From the NCBI RefSeq assembly GCF_011355085.1, contig NZ_VXCP01000002.1, forward strand, positions 434,001-498,000: a stretch of DNA of 64,000 nucleotides, written 5' to 3'. Positions within the stretch are counted from its first letter, which is position 1, and the number at the start of each line of letters is the position of its first letter. Below the pieces are notes generated by a model, which searched no databases, was not told the DNA's origin, and saw only the letters and a list, made by a program, of their open reading frames with translations. Shown piece by piece: positions 51,607 to 60,504 of the stretch. This stretch comes from Pseudomonas akapageensis (lineage in GTDB: Bacteria; Pseudomonadota; Gammaproteobacteria; Pseudomonadales; Pseudomonadaceae). The position numbers and the translations under genes were made by a program.

Positions 51607-52383
51607 ATGGAAAAGCAAGAAGATGAAATCCCGAGAGAGCGCGTAGAGGTTCTGCTCGCCGAGGTCCACGATCAGTACGGCATGATCCGGGTGCTCGAGG
51701 TCGAGGACTATCGCTTTCTCGAATTCGGCGATGCCATCGAGCAAAGCTGCGTGTTCACCGCCGATCCCAGTTGGCTGGAATACGACTACACCCGCGCCAT
51801 GCTGATCGGTGCGTTGTGCCATCAGGCGCCGGAAAGCGCATTGTTCCTGGGCCTGGGTGCGGGAACCCTGACCCAGGCGTGCCTCAAGTTCCTGCCGCTG
51901 GAGGATGTCGAGGCCATCGAGCTGCGCCCGGACGTGCCACGCCTGGCAATCGAGTACATGGGCCTGGATGATGACCCGCGCCTGTATATCCGCGTTGGCG
52001 ATGCGATCGAGTTGCTTGGCACTGCCGAGCCTGCCGACCTGATCTTCGTCGACCTTTATACCGATCACGGTCCTGGCGTCGGACATCTGGCCTGGCGTTT
52101 CCTTGAGGATTGCCAGAAGCGCCTGAATCCTGGCGGCTGGCTGATCATCAACCAGTGGGCCGGAGATGATGGCAAGCCGTTGGGGGCGGCCCTGTTGCGT
52201 GGCCTTTATCACCGGCACTACTGGGAACTTCCGGTCAAGGAGGGCAACGTCATCCTGATGGTGCCCGCCGATCTTGAACAGGGCCTGGACATGCCGGCCT
52301 TGATTGCACGGGCCGAAGCCCTGGCACCGCGCCTGGGCTATTCCTTGCAATCGCTGATCGGACAGATCCGGCCGGCGACCTGA
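51607..52383 (+). CDS. Spermidine synthase-like protein without the dcSAM signature
   Basis: A 258-residue Rossmann-fold protein related to SpeE. The loop that is GGGDGG in SpeE reads LFLGLGAGTLTQAC here, so the Asp of the nucleotide loop is lost. The later acidic motif survives in modified form (LIFVDLYTDHGPGVGHLAWR versus DSTDPIGPG). It may be a SAM-dependent methyltransferase or a different aminopropyltransferase. Start codons GTG 51592 and ATG 51607 both lack strong ribosome sites; the ATG is used. Confidence 0.8.
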   Translation: MEKQEDEIPRERVEVLLAEVHDQYGMIRVLEVEDYRFLEFGDAIEQSCVFTADPSWLEYDYTRAMLIGALCHQAPESALFLGLGAGTLTQACLKFLPLEDVEAIELRPDVPRLAIEYMGLDDDPRLYIRVGDAIELLGTAEPADLIFVDLYTDHGPGVGHLAWRFLEDCQKRLNPGGWLIINQWAGDDGKPLGAALLRGLYHRHYWELPVKEGNVILMVPADLEQGLDMPALIARAEALAPRLGYSLQSLIGQIRPAT

Positions 52384-53175
52384 TCACTGCCCCTTGAAGT
52401 CGCCCAGGCGGCGCTCCAGCATGGCCGCCATGCCTTCGCGGGCATCTTCACTGTCGAGCAGTTTGGTAGTCATGGCTTGCAGGTCGCTGATCGCCTGGGT
52501 TTCGCCTTTGAGCAAGGCCTGGCGTGCGGAGGCCAGGATGGCTTGTACGCCCAAGGGGGCCTGCCGGGCGATTCGTGTTGCCAACTCCAGGGCGCGGGGC
52601 ATAAGGTCTTCGGTAGCCATGACTTCCTGCACAAGGCCCAGATGCAGCGCTTCATGGGAGTCGAACTCGTCCCCGGTGAGCAACCAGCGCATGGCATTGC
52701 CCCAGCCCGCGATCTGCTGCAGACGCACCGTGGCGCCACCGAAGGGAAAAATGCCGCGCTGCACTTCCAGTTGGGCGAAGCGGGTGTTGCTCGCGCACAG
52801 GTTGATGTCGGCAGCCAGCATCAATTCAATGCCGATCGTCAGGCAATAGCCCTTGACGGCCACTATCACCGGTTTGCTGACTCGTGCTGCGCCGAATACG
52901 CCCCAAGGGTCGCAACCGCCTTGGGGTATTTCCCATCCCTTGCTGAGTGTGGCTGCAACGTTGACCAGGTCGAGCCCGGCGGTGAAGTGCTCGCCGTGGG
53001 CATGCACCACTGCCACGCGGGCCTGTTGATTGCGTTCGAATTCGCCGTAGGCCAGGCTCAATTGATTGAGCATGTCCAGGTCGAAGGCATTGCACTTGGC
53101 CGGTCGGTCGAGTCCGATCAGCATGACTTGGCCACGCAGTTCACGCGTGACGTGGCCGGGGCAGGGGGTGGTCAT
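52384..53175 (-). CDS. Enoyl-CoA hydratase/isomerase (crotonase)
   Basis: A 263-residue crotonase. Both catalytic glutamates are in place: the first in LTIGIELMLAADINLCASNT and the second in TRFAQLEVQRGIFPFGGATV. The oxyanion hole is in AHGEHFTAGLDLVNV. It is a probable hydratase for short or medium acyl-CoA; the pathway is not shown by context. Its stop abuts the stop of the convergent SpeE-like gene with no gap. Confidence 0.9.
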   Translation of the reverse strand: MTTPCPGHVTRELRGQVMLIGLDRPAKCNAFDLDMLNQLSLAYGEFERNQQARVAVVHAHGEHFTAGLDLVNVAATLSKGWEIPQGGCDPWGVFGAARVSKPVIVAVKGYCLTIGIELMLAADINLCASNTRFAQLEVQRGIFPFGGATVRLQQIAGWGNAMRWLLTGDEFDSHEALHLGLVQEVMATEDLMPRALELATRIARQAPLGVQAILASARQALLKGETQAISDLQAMTTKLLDSEDAREGMAAMLERRLGDFKGQ

Positions 53176-53574
53176 GATGAAAATTCCTCGAGCGGGAAGG
53201 AGGGTTCAGGATGAACCGTTTTAGCAACGCAGTCAGCACAGCCGGCCTTTTGCAAAATAGTCCCTGCGGCAATTATCCGCAAAGCCTGTGACACAGAGGT
53301 GTACGGCTGCAGGTTTCTGATAAAAAACTCTCACGTGGGGAGCGAATTCAGGTATAGTGCGCGCCGGTCTTTGATCAGACCACGTTTAGGTAGTGCAATC
53401 CCCCGAAGACAGCTTCGGCTGCGCGTTCGCCCTGCGGACTCTCCTTGACGTTCCTTTCATTCAATCGTTTTCGCAAATCCCCGCCGACAAAGCTGCCAGG
53501 GTGACTTTCGAGTCTTACAAGGCATGCGCAGCTTTGGAGCATGGGTCTTTGCGGATGCACTTAGAGGCAGACCC
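53176..53574. other. Long leader and promoter region of deaD
   Basis: About 399 bases. A TATAGT at 53353-53358 predicts a transcript start near 53366 and a leader of about 210 bases. In it, GGTCT-N6-AGACC (53366-53381) and CCGAAG-ACAG-CTTCGG form small hairpins. No other gene is supported. Confidence 0.6.
53353..53358 (+). promoter_or_regulatory. Candidate -10 box of deaD
   Basis: TATAGT followed by the discriminator GCGCGCC. The -35 region (near TCACGT) is weak. Confidence 0.5.
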
Positions 53575-55245
53575 ATGACCCAGGAACTCGGCGGCTTCGC
53601 CGCTCTCGAACTTCATCCAAGTATTGTTGCTGCAGTAGTAGCTACAGGCTACGAAGAGCCTTCGGCCATTCAGCAGCAATCGATCCCGATTATCCTCGCC
53701 GGTCACGACATGATTGGTCAGGCGCAGACCGGTACCGGTAAAACCGCTGCCTTCGCCCTGCCGATCCTGCATCGTATCGACCCGAGCAAACGCGAGCCGC
53801 AAGCCCTGATCCTTGCGCCAACCCGTGAGTTGGCGCTGCAAGTAGCCACCGCTTTCGAAACCTACGCCAAGCAGATGCCGGGCGTAACCGTGGTGGCTGT
53901 ATACGGTGGTGCCCCGATGGGCCCACAACTGAAAGCTATCCGTAACGGCGCTCAGATCGTCGTCGCTACCCCGGGCCGTCTGTGCGACCACCTGCGTCGT
54001 GACGAGAAAGTCCTGGCGACCGTGAACCACCTGGTTCTCGACGAAGCCGACGAAATGCTCAAGCTGGGCTTCATGGATGACCTGGAAGTCATCTTCAAGG
54101 CCATGCCTGAAACCCGTCAGACCGTGCTGTTCTCGGCCACGTTGCCGCAGTCGATCCGTGCGATCGCCGAGCGTCACCTGCGTGACCCGAAACACGTCAA
54201 GATCCAGAGCAAGACCCAGACCGTTACTGCGATCGAGCAGGCTCACCTGCTGGTTCATGCTGACCAGAAGACCTCCGCTGTCCTGCGTCTGCTGGAAGTC
54301 GAGGAATTCGACGCCCTGATCGCTTTCGTGCGTACCAAGCAAGCGACCCTTGACCTGGCAAGCGCCCTGGAAGCCAAAGGCTACAAGGCTGCCGCCCTGA
54401 ACGGCGACATCGCCCAGAATCAGCGTGAGCGCGTCATCGACTCGCTCAAGGATGGCCGTCTGGACATCGTCGTCGCCACCGACGTTGCTGCCCGTGGTCT
54501 GGACGTTCCGCGTATCACCCACGTATTCAACGTGGACATGCCGTACGATCCAGAGTCCTACGTTCACCGTATCGGCCGTACCGGCCGTGCCGGCCGTGAA
54601 GGTCGTGCGCTGCTGCTGGTCACTCCGCGTGAGCGCCGCATGCTGCAAGTGATCGAGCGTGTCACCGGGCAGAAGGTTGCCGAAGTTCGCCTGCCGAACG
54701 CCCAGGCCGTTCTCGATGCGCGCATCAAGAAGTTGACCAACAGCCTGTCGCCGCTGGTTGGCGATGCCGAATCGACCCACGGTGATCTGCTCGATCGCCT
54801 GACCGCCGACATCGGTTGCAGCCCGCGTGCCCTGGCCGCAGCCCTGCTGCGCAAGGCCACCAACGCCCAGGCCCTGACCCTGGAAGCCGTAGAGCGCGAG
54901 CAGCCACTGGTTCCGACCAGCGCACCGCGTGAGCGTACCGAGCGCAGTGGTGACCGTCCTGATCGTGGCGACCGCGAGCGTCGCGCGCCGATGCCGCTGG
55001 CTGAAGGTCGTGCGCGTTGCCGCACTGCCCTGGGTGCTCGTGACGGTATCGCCGCGAAGAACCTGCTGGGTGCCATCCTCAACGAAGGCGGCCTGGCCCG
55101 CGAAGCCATCGGTCGCATCCAGGTGCGTGACAGCTTCAGCCTGGTCGAGCTGCCGGAAGATGGCCTCGAGCGTCTGCTGACCAAGCTCAAGGACACTCGT
55201 GTCGCTGGCAAGCAGCTGAAGCTGCGTCGCTATCGCGAAGATTGA
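53575..55245 (+). CDS. deaD: DEAD-box RNA helicase (CsdA/DeaD type)
   Basis: A 556-residue ATP-dependent RNA helicase for ribosome assembly and RNA decay in the cold. Motifs: AQTGTGKTAAFALP (I), PTRELALQ (Ia), VLDEADEML (II), FSAT (III), VATDVAARGLDVPRITHV (V) and HRIGRTGRAG (VI). The basic linker at about 455-500 (REHAP-type Arg/Asp-rich stretch) leads to a DbpA/CsdA-like RNA-binding C-terminal domain. The ATG at 53575 follows AGAGG; a start 17 codons earlier is possible. A long structured leader and strong terminator frame it. Confidence 0.94.
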   Translation: MTQELGGFAALELHPSIVAAVVATGYEEPSAIQQQSIPIILAGHDMIGQAQTGTGKTAAFALPILHRIDPSKREPQALILAPTRELALQVATAFETYAKQMPGVTVVAVYGGAPMGPQLKAIRNGAQIVVATPGRLCDHLRRDEKVLATVNHLVLDEADEMLKLGFMDDLEVIFKAMPETRQTVLFSATLPQSIRAIAERHLRDPKHVKIQSKTQTVTAIEQAHLLVHADQKTSAVLRLLEVEEFDALIAFVRTKQATLDLASALEAKGYKAAALNGDIAQNQRERVIDSLKDGRLDIVVATDVAARGLDVPRITHVFNVDMPYDPESYVHRIGRTGRAGREGRALLLVTPRERRMLQVIERVTGQKVAEVRLPNAQAVLDARIKKLTNSLSPLVGDAESTHGDLLDRLTADIGCSPRALAAALLRKATNAQALTLEAVEREQPLVPTSAPRERTERSGDRPDRGDRERRAPMPLAEGRARCRTALGARDGIAAKNLLGAILNEGGLAREAIGRIQVRDSFSLVELPEDGLERLLTKLKDTRVAGKQLKLRRYRED

Positions 55246-55260
55246 TCCGCGCTGAATGAA

Positions 55261-55292
55261 AAAATCCCCGACTGGTTCGGGGATTTTTTTTG
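55261..55292 (+). terminator. Rho-independent terminator of deaD
   Basis: Stem AATCCCCGA / TCGGGGATT with loop ACTGGT region and a following run of T, starting 16 bases after the stop. Confidence 0.88.
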
Positions 55293-55322
55293 TCTGGCAA
55301 TATGATGGCCTTGCGCGGGCCC

Positions 55323-55424
55323 TGTAGCCGCTGCCGCAGGCTGCGCTGAGGGCCGAAGGACCTCCTTGCGATTTGAAATCTTGCGCCCGCGTTGCGGTCG
55401 AGCGCAGCCTTCGGCAGCGGCTAC
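55323..55424. repeat. Family 2 REP pair, copy iii
   Basis: GTAGCCGCTGCCGCAGGCTG at the left and AGCCTTCGGCAGCGGCTAC at the right, about 60 bases apart, same order as copy i, between deaD and the convergent ygiD-like gene. Confidence 0.82.
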
Positions 55425-55440
55425 GCCGACCGAGTCGCTC

Positions 55441-56208
55441 TCAATCAAACCGGTAGATATCCATCCCCAGCGCGCCCAGAGTGAAGCCCTGATGGACGAT
55501 GCTGAACTCATCACCGGCACCCCTGGCGAAATACAGCGGTAACAGGTGCTCATCGCTGGGATGGTTGCGCACCGCAAACGGCGCTTGCCGGCGATAATCG
55601 AACAATGCGGCTTCGTCGTTGCTGGCGAGCTTCTCAACCACCCAGTCACGAAATGCCAATGCCCACGGCTCGACGCTCTCGGGGCCGGCGTGCCAGTCCA
55701 GTTCGCGCAGGTTATGGGTGATGCTGCCGGAGCCGATCAGCAGGATGCCTTGTTCTCGCAGTTGTGCGAGGGCCTTGCCGACCTGGTTTTGCAGTTCGGG
55801 GCCCAGGCGGCTGGGCAGGGATACTTGCACCACGGGAATGTCTGCCTGCGGATACATCAGCGATAGCGGTACCCAGACACCATGATCGAACGGACGTTGC
55901 GGGTCCAGGCGGGCCGGGAGTCCGGCCTGGTTCAACAGCCCAGCCACCTGGGCAGCCAGCTGCGGCTCGCCAGGCGCGGGGTATTGCACCGCGAACAGTT
56001 CTGCTGGAAAACCACCGAAGTCATGCCAGGTTTCCGGGGAAGGGCTGCTGGCTACCAGTAGCTCATGGCTTTCCCAGTGGGCGGAGACAATAACGATCGC
56101 TTTGGGTCGGGGCAGCTCGGCGGCCAGCTTGAGCAAGGCCGGCCCGCTGGCCCCCGGTTGCAGGGCAAGCATGGGTGAACCATGTGATATGAAGAGGCTG
56201 GGGAGCAT
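55441..56208 (-). CDS. ygiD: Class III extradiol dioxygenase, YgiD/4,5-DOPA dioxygenase type
   Basis: A 255-residue LigB-fold protein. Metal-binding histidines lie in LFISHGSPMLA, VSAHWESHE and RPFDHGVWVPL, with a late conserved SGSITHNLREL. The E. coli homologue cleaves DOPA to a betalamic-type product in vitro; the natural substrate is unknown. It is divergent from tpm. Confidence 0.9.
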   Translation of the reverse strand: MLPSLFISHGSPMLALQPGASGPALLKLAAELPRPKAIVIVSAHWESHELLVASSPSPETWHDFGGFPAELFAVQYPAPGEPQLAAQVAGLLNQAGLPARLDPQRPFDHGVWVPLSLMYPQADIPVVQVSLPSRLGPELQNQVGKALAQLREQGILLIGSGSITHNLRELDWHAGPESVEPWALAFRDWVVEKLASNDEAALFDYRRQAPFAVRNHPSDEHLLPLYFARGAGDEFSIVHQGFTLGALGMDIYRFD

Positions 56209-56311
56209 GGAACAGGTCCTGAGCGTTAAGATGTGATCATCTTCAATCAGATCAATGATCTAATTCCAATATAAGTTTTAGTGTCTTTCAATCGAATTTC
56301 TTGAGGTGATC

Positions 56312-56968
56312 ATGGAACCGGAGTTTTGGCACAAGCGTTGGGAGCAAAACCAGATCGGTTTCCACCAGGAGGACGTCAACCCTTGCCTGCAGCGATACTG
56401 GCCAGGCCTGGGGCTTGCTTCCGGGGCGCGAGTGCTGGTGCCGCTGTGCGGCAAGAGCCTGGATATGGTGTGGCTGGCGGGGCAGGGCTTGCGCGTGCTG
56501 GGGGTCGAGTTGTCGTCCAGGGCCGTGGAAGATTTTTGCCGGGAGCAGCAATTGCAGCCGCAAATTAACCGCCGGGGCGCCTTCACGGTTTACCAGTGCG
56601 ACGGAATCGAACTGTGGTGTGGCGACATCTTTGCCTTGAGCGCGGCCGATGTGGCCGATTGCGTCGGCCTGTATGACAGGGCGGCGCTGATTGCCCTGCC
56701 AGCGGAAATGCGCGAGCGCTACTGCGCCCATCTCGACGGCATCCTGCCGCGTGAGTGCAGGGGCTTGCTGGTTACCCTGGAATACGATCAAGCCGCCATG
56801 GCCGGGCCGCCTTTCTCGGTGACCGATGACGAAGTGCAGGCTCGTCTGGCTGCGCATTGGCAGCTGCAGACCCTCGAGTCACTGGATGTTCTCGCCCAGA
56901 GCCCGAAATTCCTGCAGGCCGGTGTAAGTCGTTTGCAAGAGCGTGTCTATCGACTGCAGCGAGATTGA
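56312..56968 (+). CDS. tpm: Thiopurine S-methyltransferase
   Basis: A 218-residue SAM-dependent methyltransferase that in pseudomonads methylates thiopurines and selenium or tellurium compounds. Signature [20 protein letters not shown] at the start and [20 protein letters not shown] (SAM loop). The length is exactly that of the P. syringae enzyme. The ATG at 56312 is preceded by GAGG; a GTG two codons earlier overlaps the ribosome site. A terminator shared with htpX follows. Confidence 0.94.
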   Translation: MEPEFWHKRWEQNQIGFHQEDVNPCLQRYWPGLGLASGARVLVPLCGKSLDMVWLAGQGLRVLGVELSSRAVEDFCREQQLQPQINRRGAFTVYQCDGIELWCGDIFALSAADVADCVGLYDRAALIALPAEMRERYCAHLDGILPRECRGLLVTLEYDQAAMAGPPFSVTDDEVQARLAAHWQLQTLESLDVLAQSPKFLQAGVSRLQERVYRLQRD

Positions 56969-56977
56969 CAAGGCAAC

Positions 56978-57007
56978 AAAAAGGGCGACCGAAGTCGCCC
57001 TTTTTTT
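56978..57007. terminator. Bidirectional terminator between tpm and htpX
   Basis: Stem GGGCGAC (56983-56989) / GTCGCCC (56994-57000), loop CGAA, flanked by AAAAA and TTTTTTT, so it works for both convergent genes. Confidence 0.88.
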
Positions 57008-57014
57008 CGCTGGA

Positions 57015-57902
57015 TCAACCGCGACGGCGCAGGGCCTCGATCCGGTCTTCCAGAGGTGGGTGACTCATGAACAGGCCCGCCAGGCCGTGCTTCAGGCCGC
57101 CATTGATGCCGAAGGCGGTCAGTGTGTCGGGCATGTGCACCGGTACGCCCTGTTCGGAACGCAGGCGTTGCAGGGCGCCGATCATGGCGTTGGTTCCAGC
57201 CAGCTGGGCGCCGGCTTCGTCTGCGCGGAATTCGCGTTTGCGCGAGAACCACATCACGATGACGCTGGCCAGGACACCCAGGACCAGTTCGGCGAAGATG
57301 GTCGCGATGTAGTAGGCCATGCCCTGGCCTTCCTCGTTCTTGAAGATGACCTTGTCGACGAAGTTGCCGATGATTCGCGCAAAAAACATCACGAAGGTGT
57401 TCACCACGCCCTGCACCAGTGCCAGGGTCACCATGTCGCCGTTGGCGACGTGGCCGATCTCGTGGGCCAGCACGGCTTTCACTTCATCGGGCGAGAAGCG
57501 CTCGAGCAAGCCCTGACTGACTGCAACCAGGGCGTCGTTCTTGTTCCAGCCCGTGGCGAAGGCGTTGGCCTCGTAGGCGGGGAAAATCCCCACTTCAGGC
57601 ATTTTGATACCGGCTTCGCGAGACAGTTGTTCTACGGTCTGCAGCAGCCATTGTTCATGGCGAGTGCGCGGCTGCGTGATGATCTGGGTGCTGGTGCTCA
57701 TCTTCGCCATCCACTTGGAGATGAACAGCGAAAACAGGGAACCGGCAAAACCAAATACCGCACAGAAGATCAGCAGCTGATTGAGGTTGAGATCAACCCC
57801 ATTGGCCGCCATGAACCCATTGAAGCCAAACAGGCTCAAGGTAATGCTGGCAATCAGCACGACCGCAAGGTTGGTGGCCAAAAACAGCAAGATGCGCATC
57901 AT
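57015..57902 (-). CDS. htpX: Membrane zinc metalloprotease HtpX
   Basis: A 295-residue stress protease of the inner membrane that cleaves misfolded membrane proteins with FtsH. Two N-terminal helices (residues ~3-25 and 42-62), zinc site His147-Glu-Ile-Gly-His151 ([14 protein letters not shown]), two later helices, and the third ligand in EFRADEAGA. It is preceded by the promoter at 57947-57975. Confidence 0.95.
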   Translation of the reverse strand: MMRILLFLATNLAVVLIASITLSLFGFNGFMAANGVDLNLNQLLIFCAVFGFAGSLFSLFISKWMAKMSTSTQIITQPRTRHEQWLLQTVEQLSREAGIKMPEVGIFPAYEANAFATGWNKNDALVAVSQGLLERFSPDEVKAVLAHEIGHVANGDMVTLALVQGVVNTFVMFFARIIGNFVDKVIFKNEEGQGMAYYIATIFAELVLGVLASVIVMWFSRKREFRADEAGAQLAGTNAMIGALQRLRSEQGVPVHMPDTLTAFGINGGLKHGLAGLFMSHPPLEDRIEALRRRG

Positions 57903-57946
57903 GGTTGTAACGTTCTCCTGACGTATAAATATGTAGCGTATGCGGG

Positions 57947-57975
57947 TATATAAGGTGCGGACACCGGTGATTCAA
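57947..57975 (-). promoter_or_regulatory. Candidate promoter of htpX
   Basis: Minus strand TTGAAT (57975-57970), 17-base spacer, TATATA (57952-57947). The -35 part GGTTGAAT and CCTTATAT also loosely resemble a heat-shock sigma-32 promoter, fitting htpX biology. Confidence 0.5.
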
Positions 57976-58132
57976 CCGGGGGACTATTTCAAACTGTGTC
58001 CTTGCTTGGATTCTAGACGCAGTCAGGCCGCCGGTATGCATGAAAATGCCAGGCTGTTGGCGGGCTGGAGTCGCTGGGGCGGGCCTGGGCGCACCGTATA
58101 CGGGCACGCCCAGGGGGGGGCGCGTTTTTCGC

Positions 58133-59344
58133 TTATTGGCGATACGACTTGAGGAAATTTCCGATGCGGCCGATGGCCTGATCCAGGTCGTCTACCCGTG
58201 GCAGGGTCACGACGCGGAAGTGATCCGGCCATGGCCAGTTGAACGCGGTGCCTTGCACGACCAGCAGCTTTTCCGACAGCAGCAGGTCAAGGACGAATTT
58301 CTCGTCGTTGTGGATCGGGCAGATTTTCGGATCGATCCGTGGAAAGGCGTAGAGCGCACCCATCGGTTTCACGCAGCTGACGCCGGGAATGTCGTTGAGC
58401 AGTTCCCAGGTACGGTTGCGTTGCTCGAGTAGACGACCGGCCGGCAGGACCAGGTCGTTGATGCTCTGGTAGCCGCCCAGCGCGGTCTGGATTGCGTGCT
58501 GGCTGGGCACGTTGGCGCACAGGCGCATGTTGGCCAGCATGTCGATGCCCTCGATATAGCTCTGGGCATTGTGCTTGGGTCCGGAAATCGCCACCCAACC
58601 GGAGCGGAAACCCGCCACGCGATAGGATTTGGACAGGCCGTTGAAGGTCAGGCACAACAGGTCCGGTGCCAGCGAAGCGGTGCAGATGTGGACCGCGTCG
58701 TCGTAGAGGATCTTGTCGTAGATCTCATCGGAGAACACCACCAGATTGTGCTGGCGGGCCAGTTCGAGCATGCCCAGCAACACTTCCTTGGAATACACCG
58801 CACCCGTGGGGTTGTTCGGGTTGATGATGACCATGGCCTTGGTGTTCGGGGTGATCCTGGACTTGATGTCGTCAAGGTCCGGCCACCAGTTGGCCTGCTC
58901 GTCGCAAAGGTAGTGCACCGGGTTGCCGCCAGCGAGGGTGACGGCGGCGGTCCACAGCGGGTAATCGGGCGCCGGGATCAGGACTTCGTCGCCGTTGTTG
59001 AGCAGGGCCTGCATCGACATCACGATCAGCTCGGAGACGCCGTTGCCCAGGTAGATGTCTTCGATGCCGACACCTTCGACCTGCTTCTGCTGGTAGTACT
59101 GCATGACCGCCTTGCGAGCGCTGAACAGGCCTTTGGAGTCGCTGTAGCCCTGTGCGGTCGGCAGGTTGCGGATCACGTCCTGAAGGATTTCGTCCGGCGC
59201 TTCGAAACCAAATGGCGCAGGGTTGCCGATGTTCAGCTTGAGGATGCGATGGCCTTCCTCTTCCAGGCGTTTGGCGTGCTTGAGCACCGGGCCGCGAATG
59301 TCATAGCAGACATTGGCGAGCTTGTTCGATTTGCTGAACTGCAT
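58133..59344 (-). CDS. alaA: PLP-dependent aminotransferase, AlaA type
   Basis: A 403-residue class I aminotransferase close to E. coli AlaA (glutamate-pyruvate transaminase). It opens MQFSKSNKLANVCYDIRGPV, with the substrate region LNIGNPAPFGF near 38. The PLP lysine sits in LCLTFNGLSKSYRVAGFRSG near 240, and the C-terminal Arg lies in WPDHFRVVTLP. The start at 59344 matches the family start. It is divergent from msrB. Confidence 0.9.
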   Translation of the reverse strand: MQFSKSNKLANVCYDIRGPVLKHAKRLEEEGHRILKLNIGNPAPFGFEAPDEILQDVIRNLPTAQGYSDSKGLFSARKAVMQYYQQKQVEGVGIEDIYLGNGVSELIVMSMQALLNNGDEVLIPAPDYPLWTAAVTLAGGNPVHYLCDEQANWWPDLDDIKSRITPNTKAMVIINPNNPTGAVYSKEVLLGMLELARQHNLVVFSDEIYDKILYDDAVHICTASLAPDLLCLTFNGLSKSYRVAGFRSGWVAISGPKHNAQSYIEGIDMLANMRLCANVPSQHAIQTALGGYQSINDLVLPAGRLLEQRNRTWELLNDIPGVSCVKPMGALYAFPRIDPKICPIHNDEKFVLDLLLSEKLLVVQGTAFNWPWPDHFRVVTLPRVDDLDQAIGRIGNFLKSYRQ

Positions 59345-59511
59345 GATGTGATCCCGATTAGAAAAGATCGCCGCGCTGTGCGCTGTGAAAATCAGTTTGT
59401 AAAGCGTGTAACGCGGGTGCCAGACTGACGTCTGTTGAGGCGCAATCATACGTGCCGCTCGATCTGCGGAAAAGATACAGATCGGGCTTTTTCAGTTGCC
59501 GAGGTCTACCC

Positions 59512-59907
59512 ATGGAAAAGCTTGAAAAGACGCTTGAAGAGTGGAAAGCAATGCTCGATCCAGAGCAGTACAACGTCTGCCGCCTGAAGGCCACCGAACG
59601 GCCGCACACCGGCAAGTACAACCGCCACACGGATGATGGGGTGTATCACTGCATTTGTTGTGGCGAGGCGCTGTTCGACTCGAAAGCCAAATTCGATTCC
59701 GGTTGCGGCTGGCCAAGCTTCTACCAGCCGATCGCCGAGCGTGCGATGGTCGAAATCAGGGACACCAGCCACGGCATGATCCGCACGGAAGTGACCTGCG
59801 CCAGGTGTGATGCACACCTGGGCCACGTTTTCCCCGACGGTCCGCCACCGACCGGCTTGCGCTACTGCATCAACTCGGTGTGCCTGGACTTCAAGCCGCG
59901 CGCCTGA
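59512..59907 (+). CDS. msrB: Peptide methionine-R-sulfoxide reductase
   Basis: A 131-residue enzyme that repairs the R form of methionine sulfoxide in proteins. Zinc ligands are Cys47, Cys50, Cys96 and Cys99; catalytic Cys119 is in [11 protein letters not shown]. The GWPSFYQP signature is present. GAGG lies 9 bases before the ATG. It is followed 86 bases later by a glutathione peroxidase gene. Confidence 0.96.
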   Translation: MEKLEKTLEEWKAMLDPEQYNVCRLKATERPHTGKYNRHTDDGVYHCICCGEALFDSKAKFDSGCGWPSFYQPIAERAMVEIRDTSHGMIRTEVTCARCDAHLGHVFPDGPPPTGLRYCINSVCLDFKPRA

Positions 59908-59993
59908 TTGCACGGTATTCGGGCAATGGATAGGGATTGCATTCCATTGCCCGAGGTTTTCCCCTGTGTCCTGACTTTCATGGAGGTTGCGTC

Positions 59994-60479
59994 ATGAGTG
60001 ACAAGCTATTGAGCATTCCCTGCACCACCATTACCGGTGAGCAGAAAACCCTGGGTGACTTCGCCGGCAAGGCGCTGTTGGTGGTCAATACCGCCAGCCA
60101 GTGTGGTTTCACGCCGCAATACAAGGGCCTGGAGAAGCTCTGGCAGAGCTACAAGGATCGCGGACTGGTGGTGTTGGGGTTCCCGTGCAACCAGTTCGGC
60201 AAGCAGGAACCGGGCGATGAGCGTGACATTTCGCAGTTCTGCGAGTTGAATTTCGGCGTGAGTTTTCCGTTGTTCCGCAAGATCGAGGTGAACGGTGGTG
60301 GTGCCCATCCATTGTTCGTTCAACTGAAGAAGCGTGCGCCAGGCGTTCTGGGGAGCGAGCGGATCAAATGGAACTTCACCAAGTTCCTGATCGGGCGTGA
60401 CGGCCAGACCATCAAGCGCTTCGCGCCCCTGACCAAACCCGAAGACTTGACTGCCGAGATCGAAGCGCTGCTCAAGTGA
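59994..60479 (+). CDS. Glutathione/thioredoxin peroxidase (BtuE-like)
   Basis: A 161-residue thiol peroxidase. The peroxidatic Cys37 is in VVNTASQCGFTPQYKGLEKL (Thr in place of the usual Val), with Gln in GFPCNQFGKQEPG and the conserved WNFTKFLI. Most bacterial Cys-type members use thioredoxin. GGAGG precedes the ATG. In P. aeruginosa the MarR gene ospR lies after it; here sagS follows at once in the opposite direction, 25 bases away. Confidence 0.93.
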   Translation: MSDKLLSIPCTTITGEQKTLGDFAGKALLVVNTASQCGFTPQYKGLEKLWQSYKDRGLVVLGFPCNQFGKQEPGDERDISQFCELNFGVSFPLFRKIEVNGGGAHPLFVQLKKRAPGVLGSERIKWNFTKFLIGRDGQTIKRFAPLTKPEDLTAEIEALLK

Positions 60480-60504
60480 GCGGGCAGGATTCCAGGGCAT
60501 CCGG

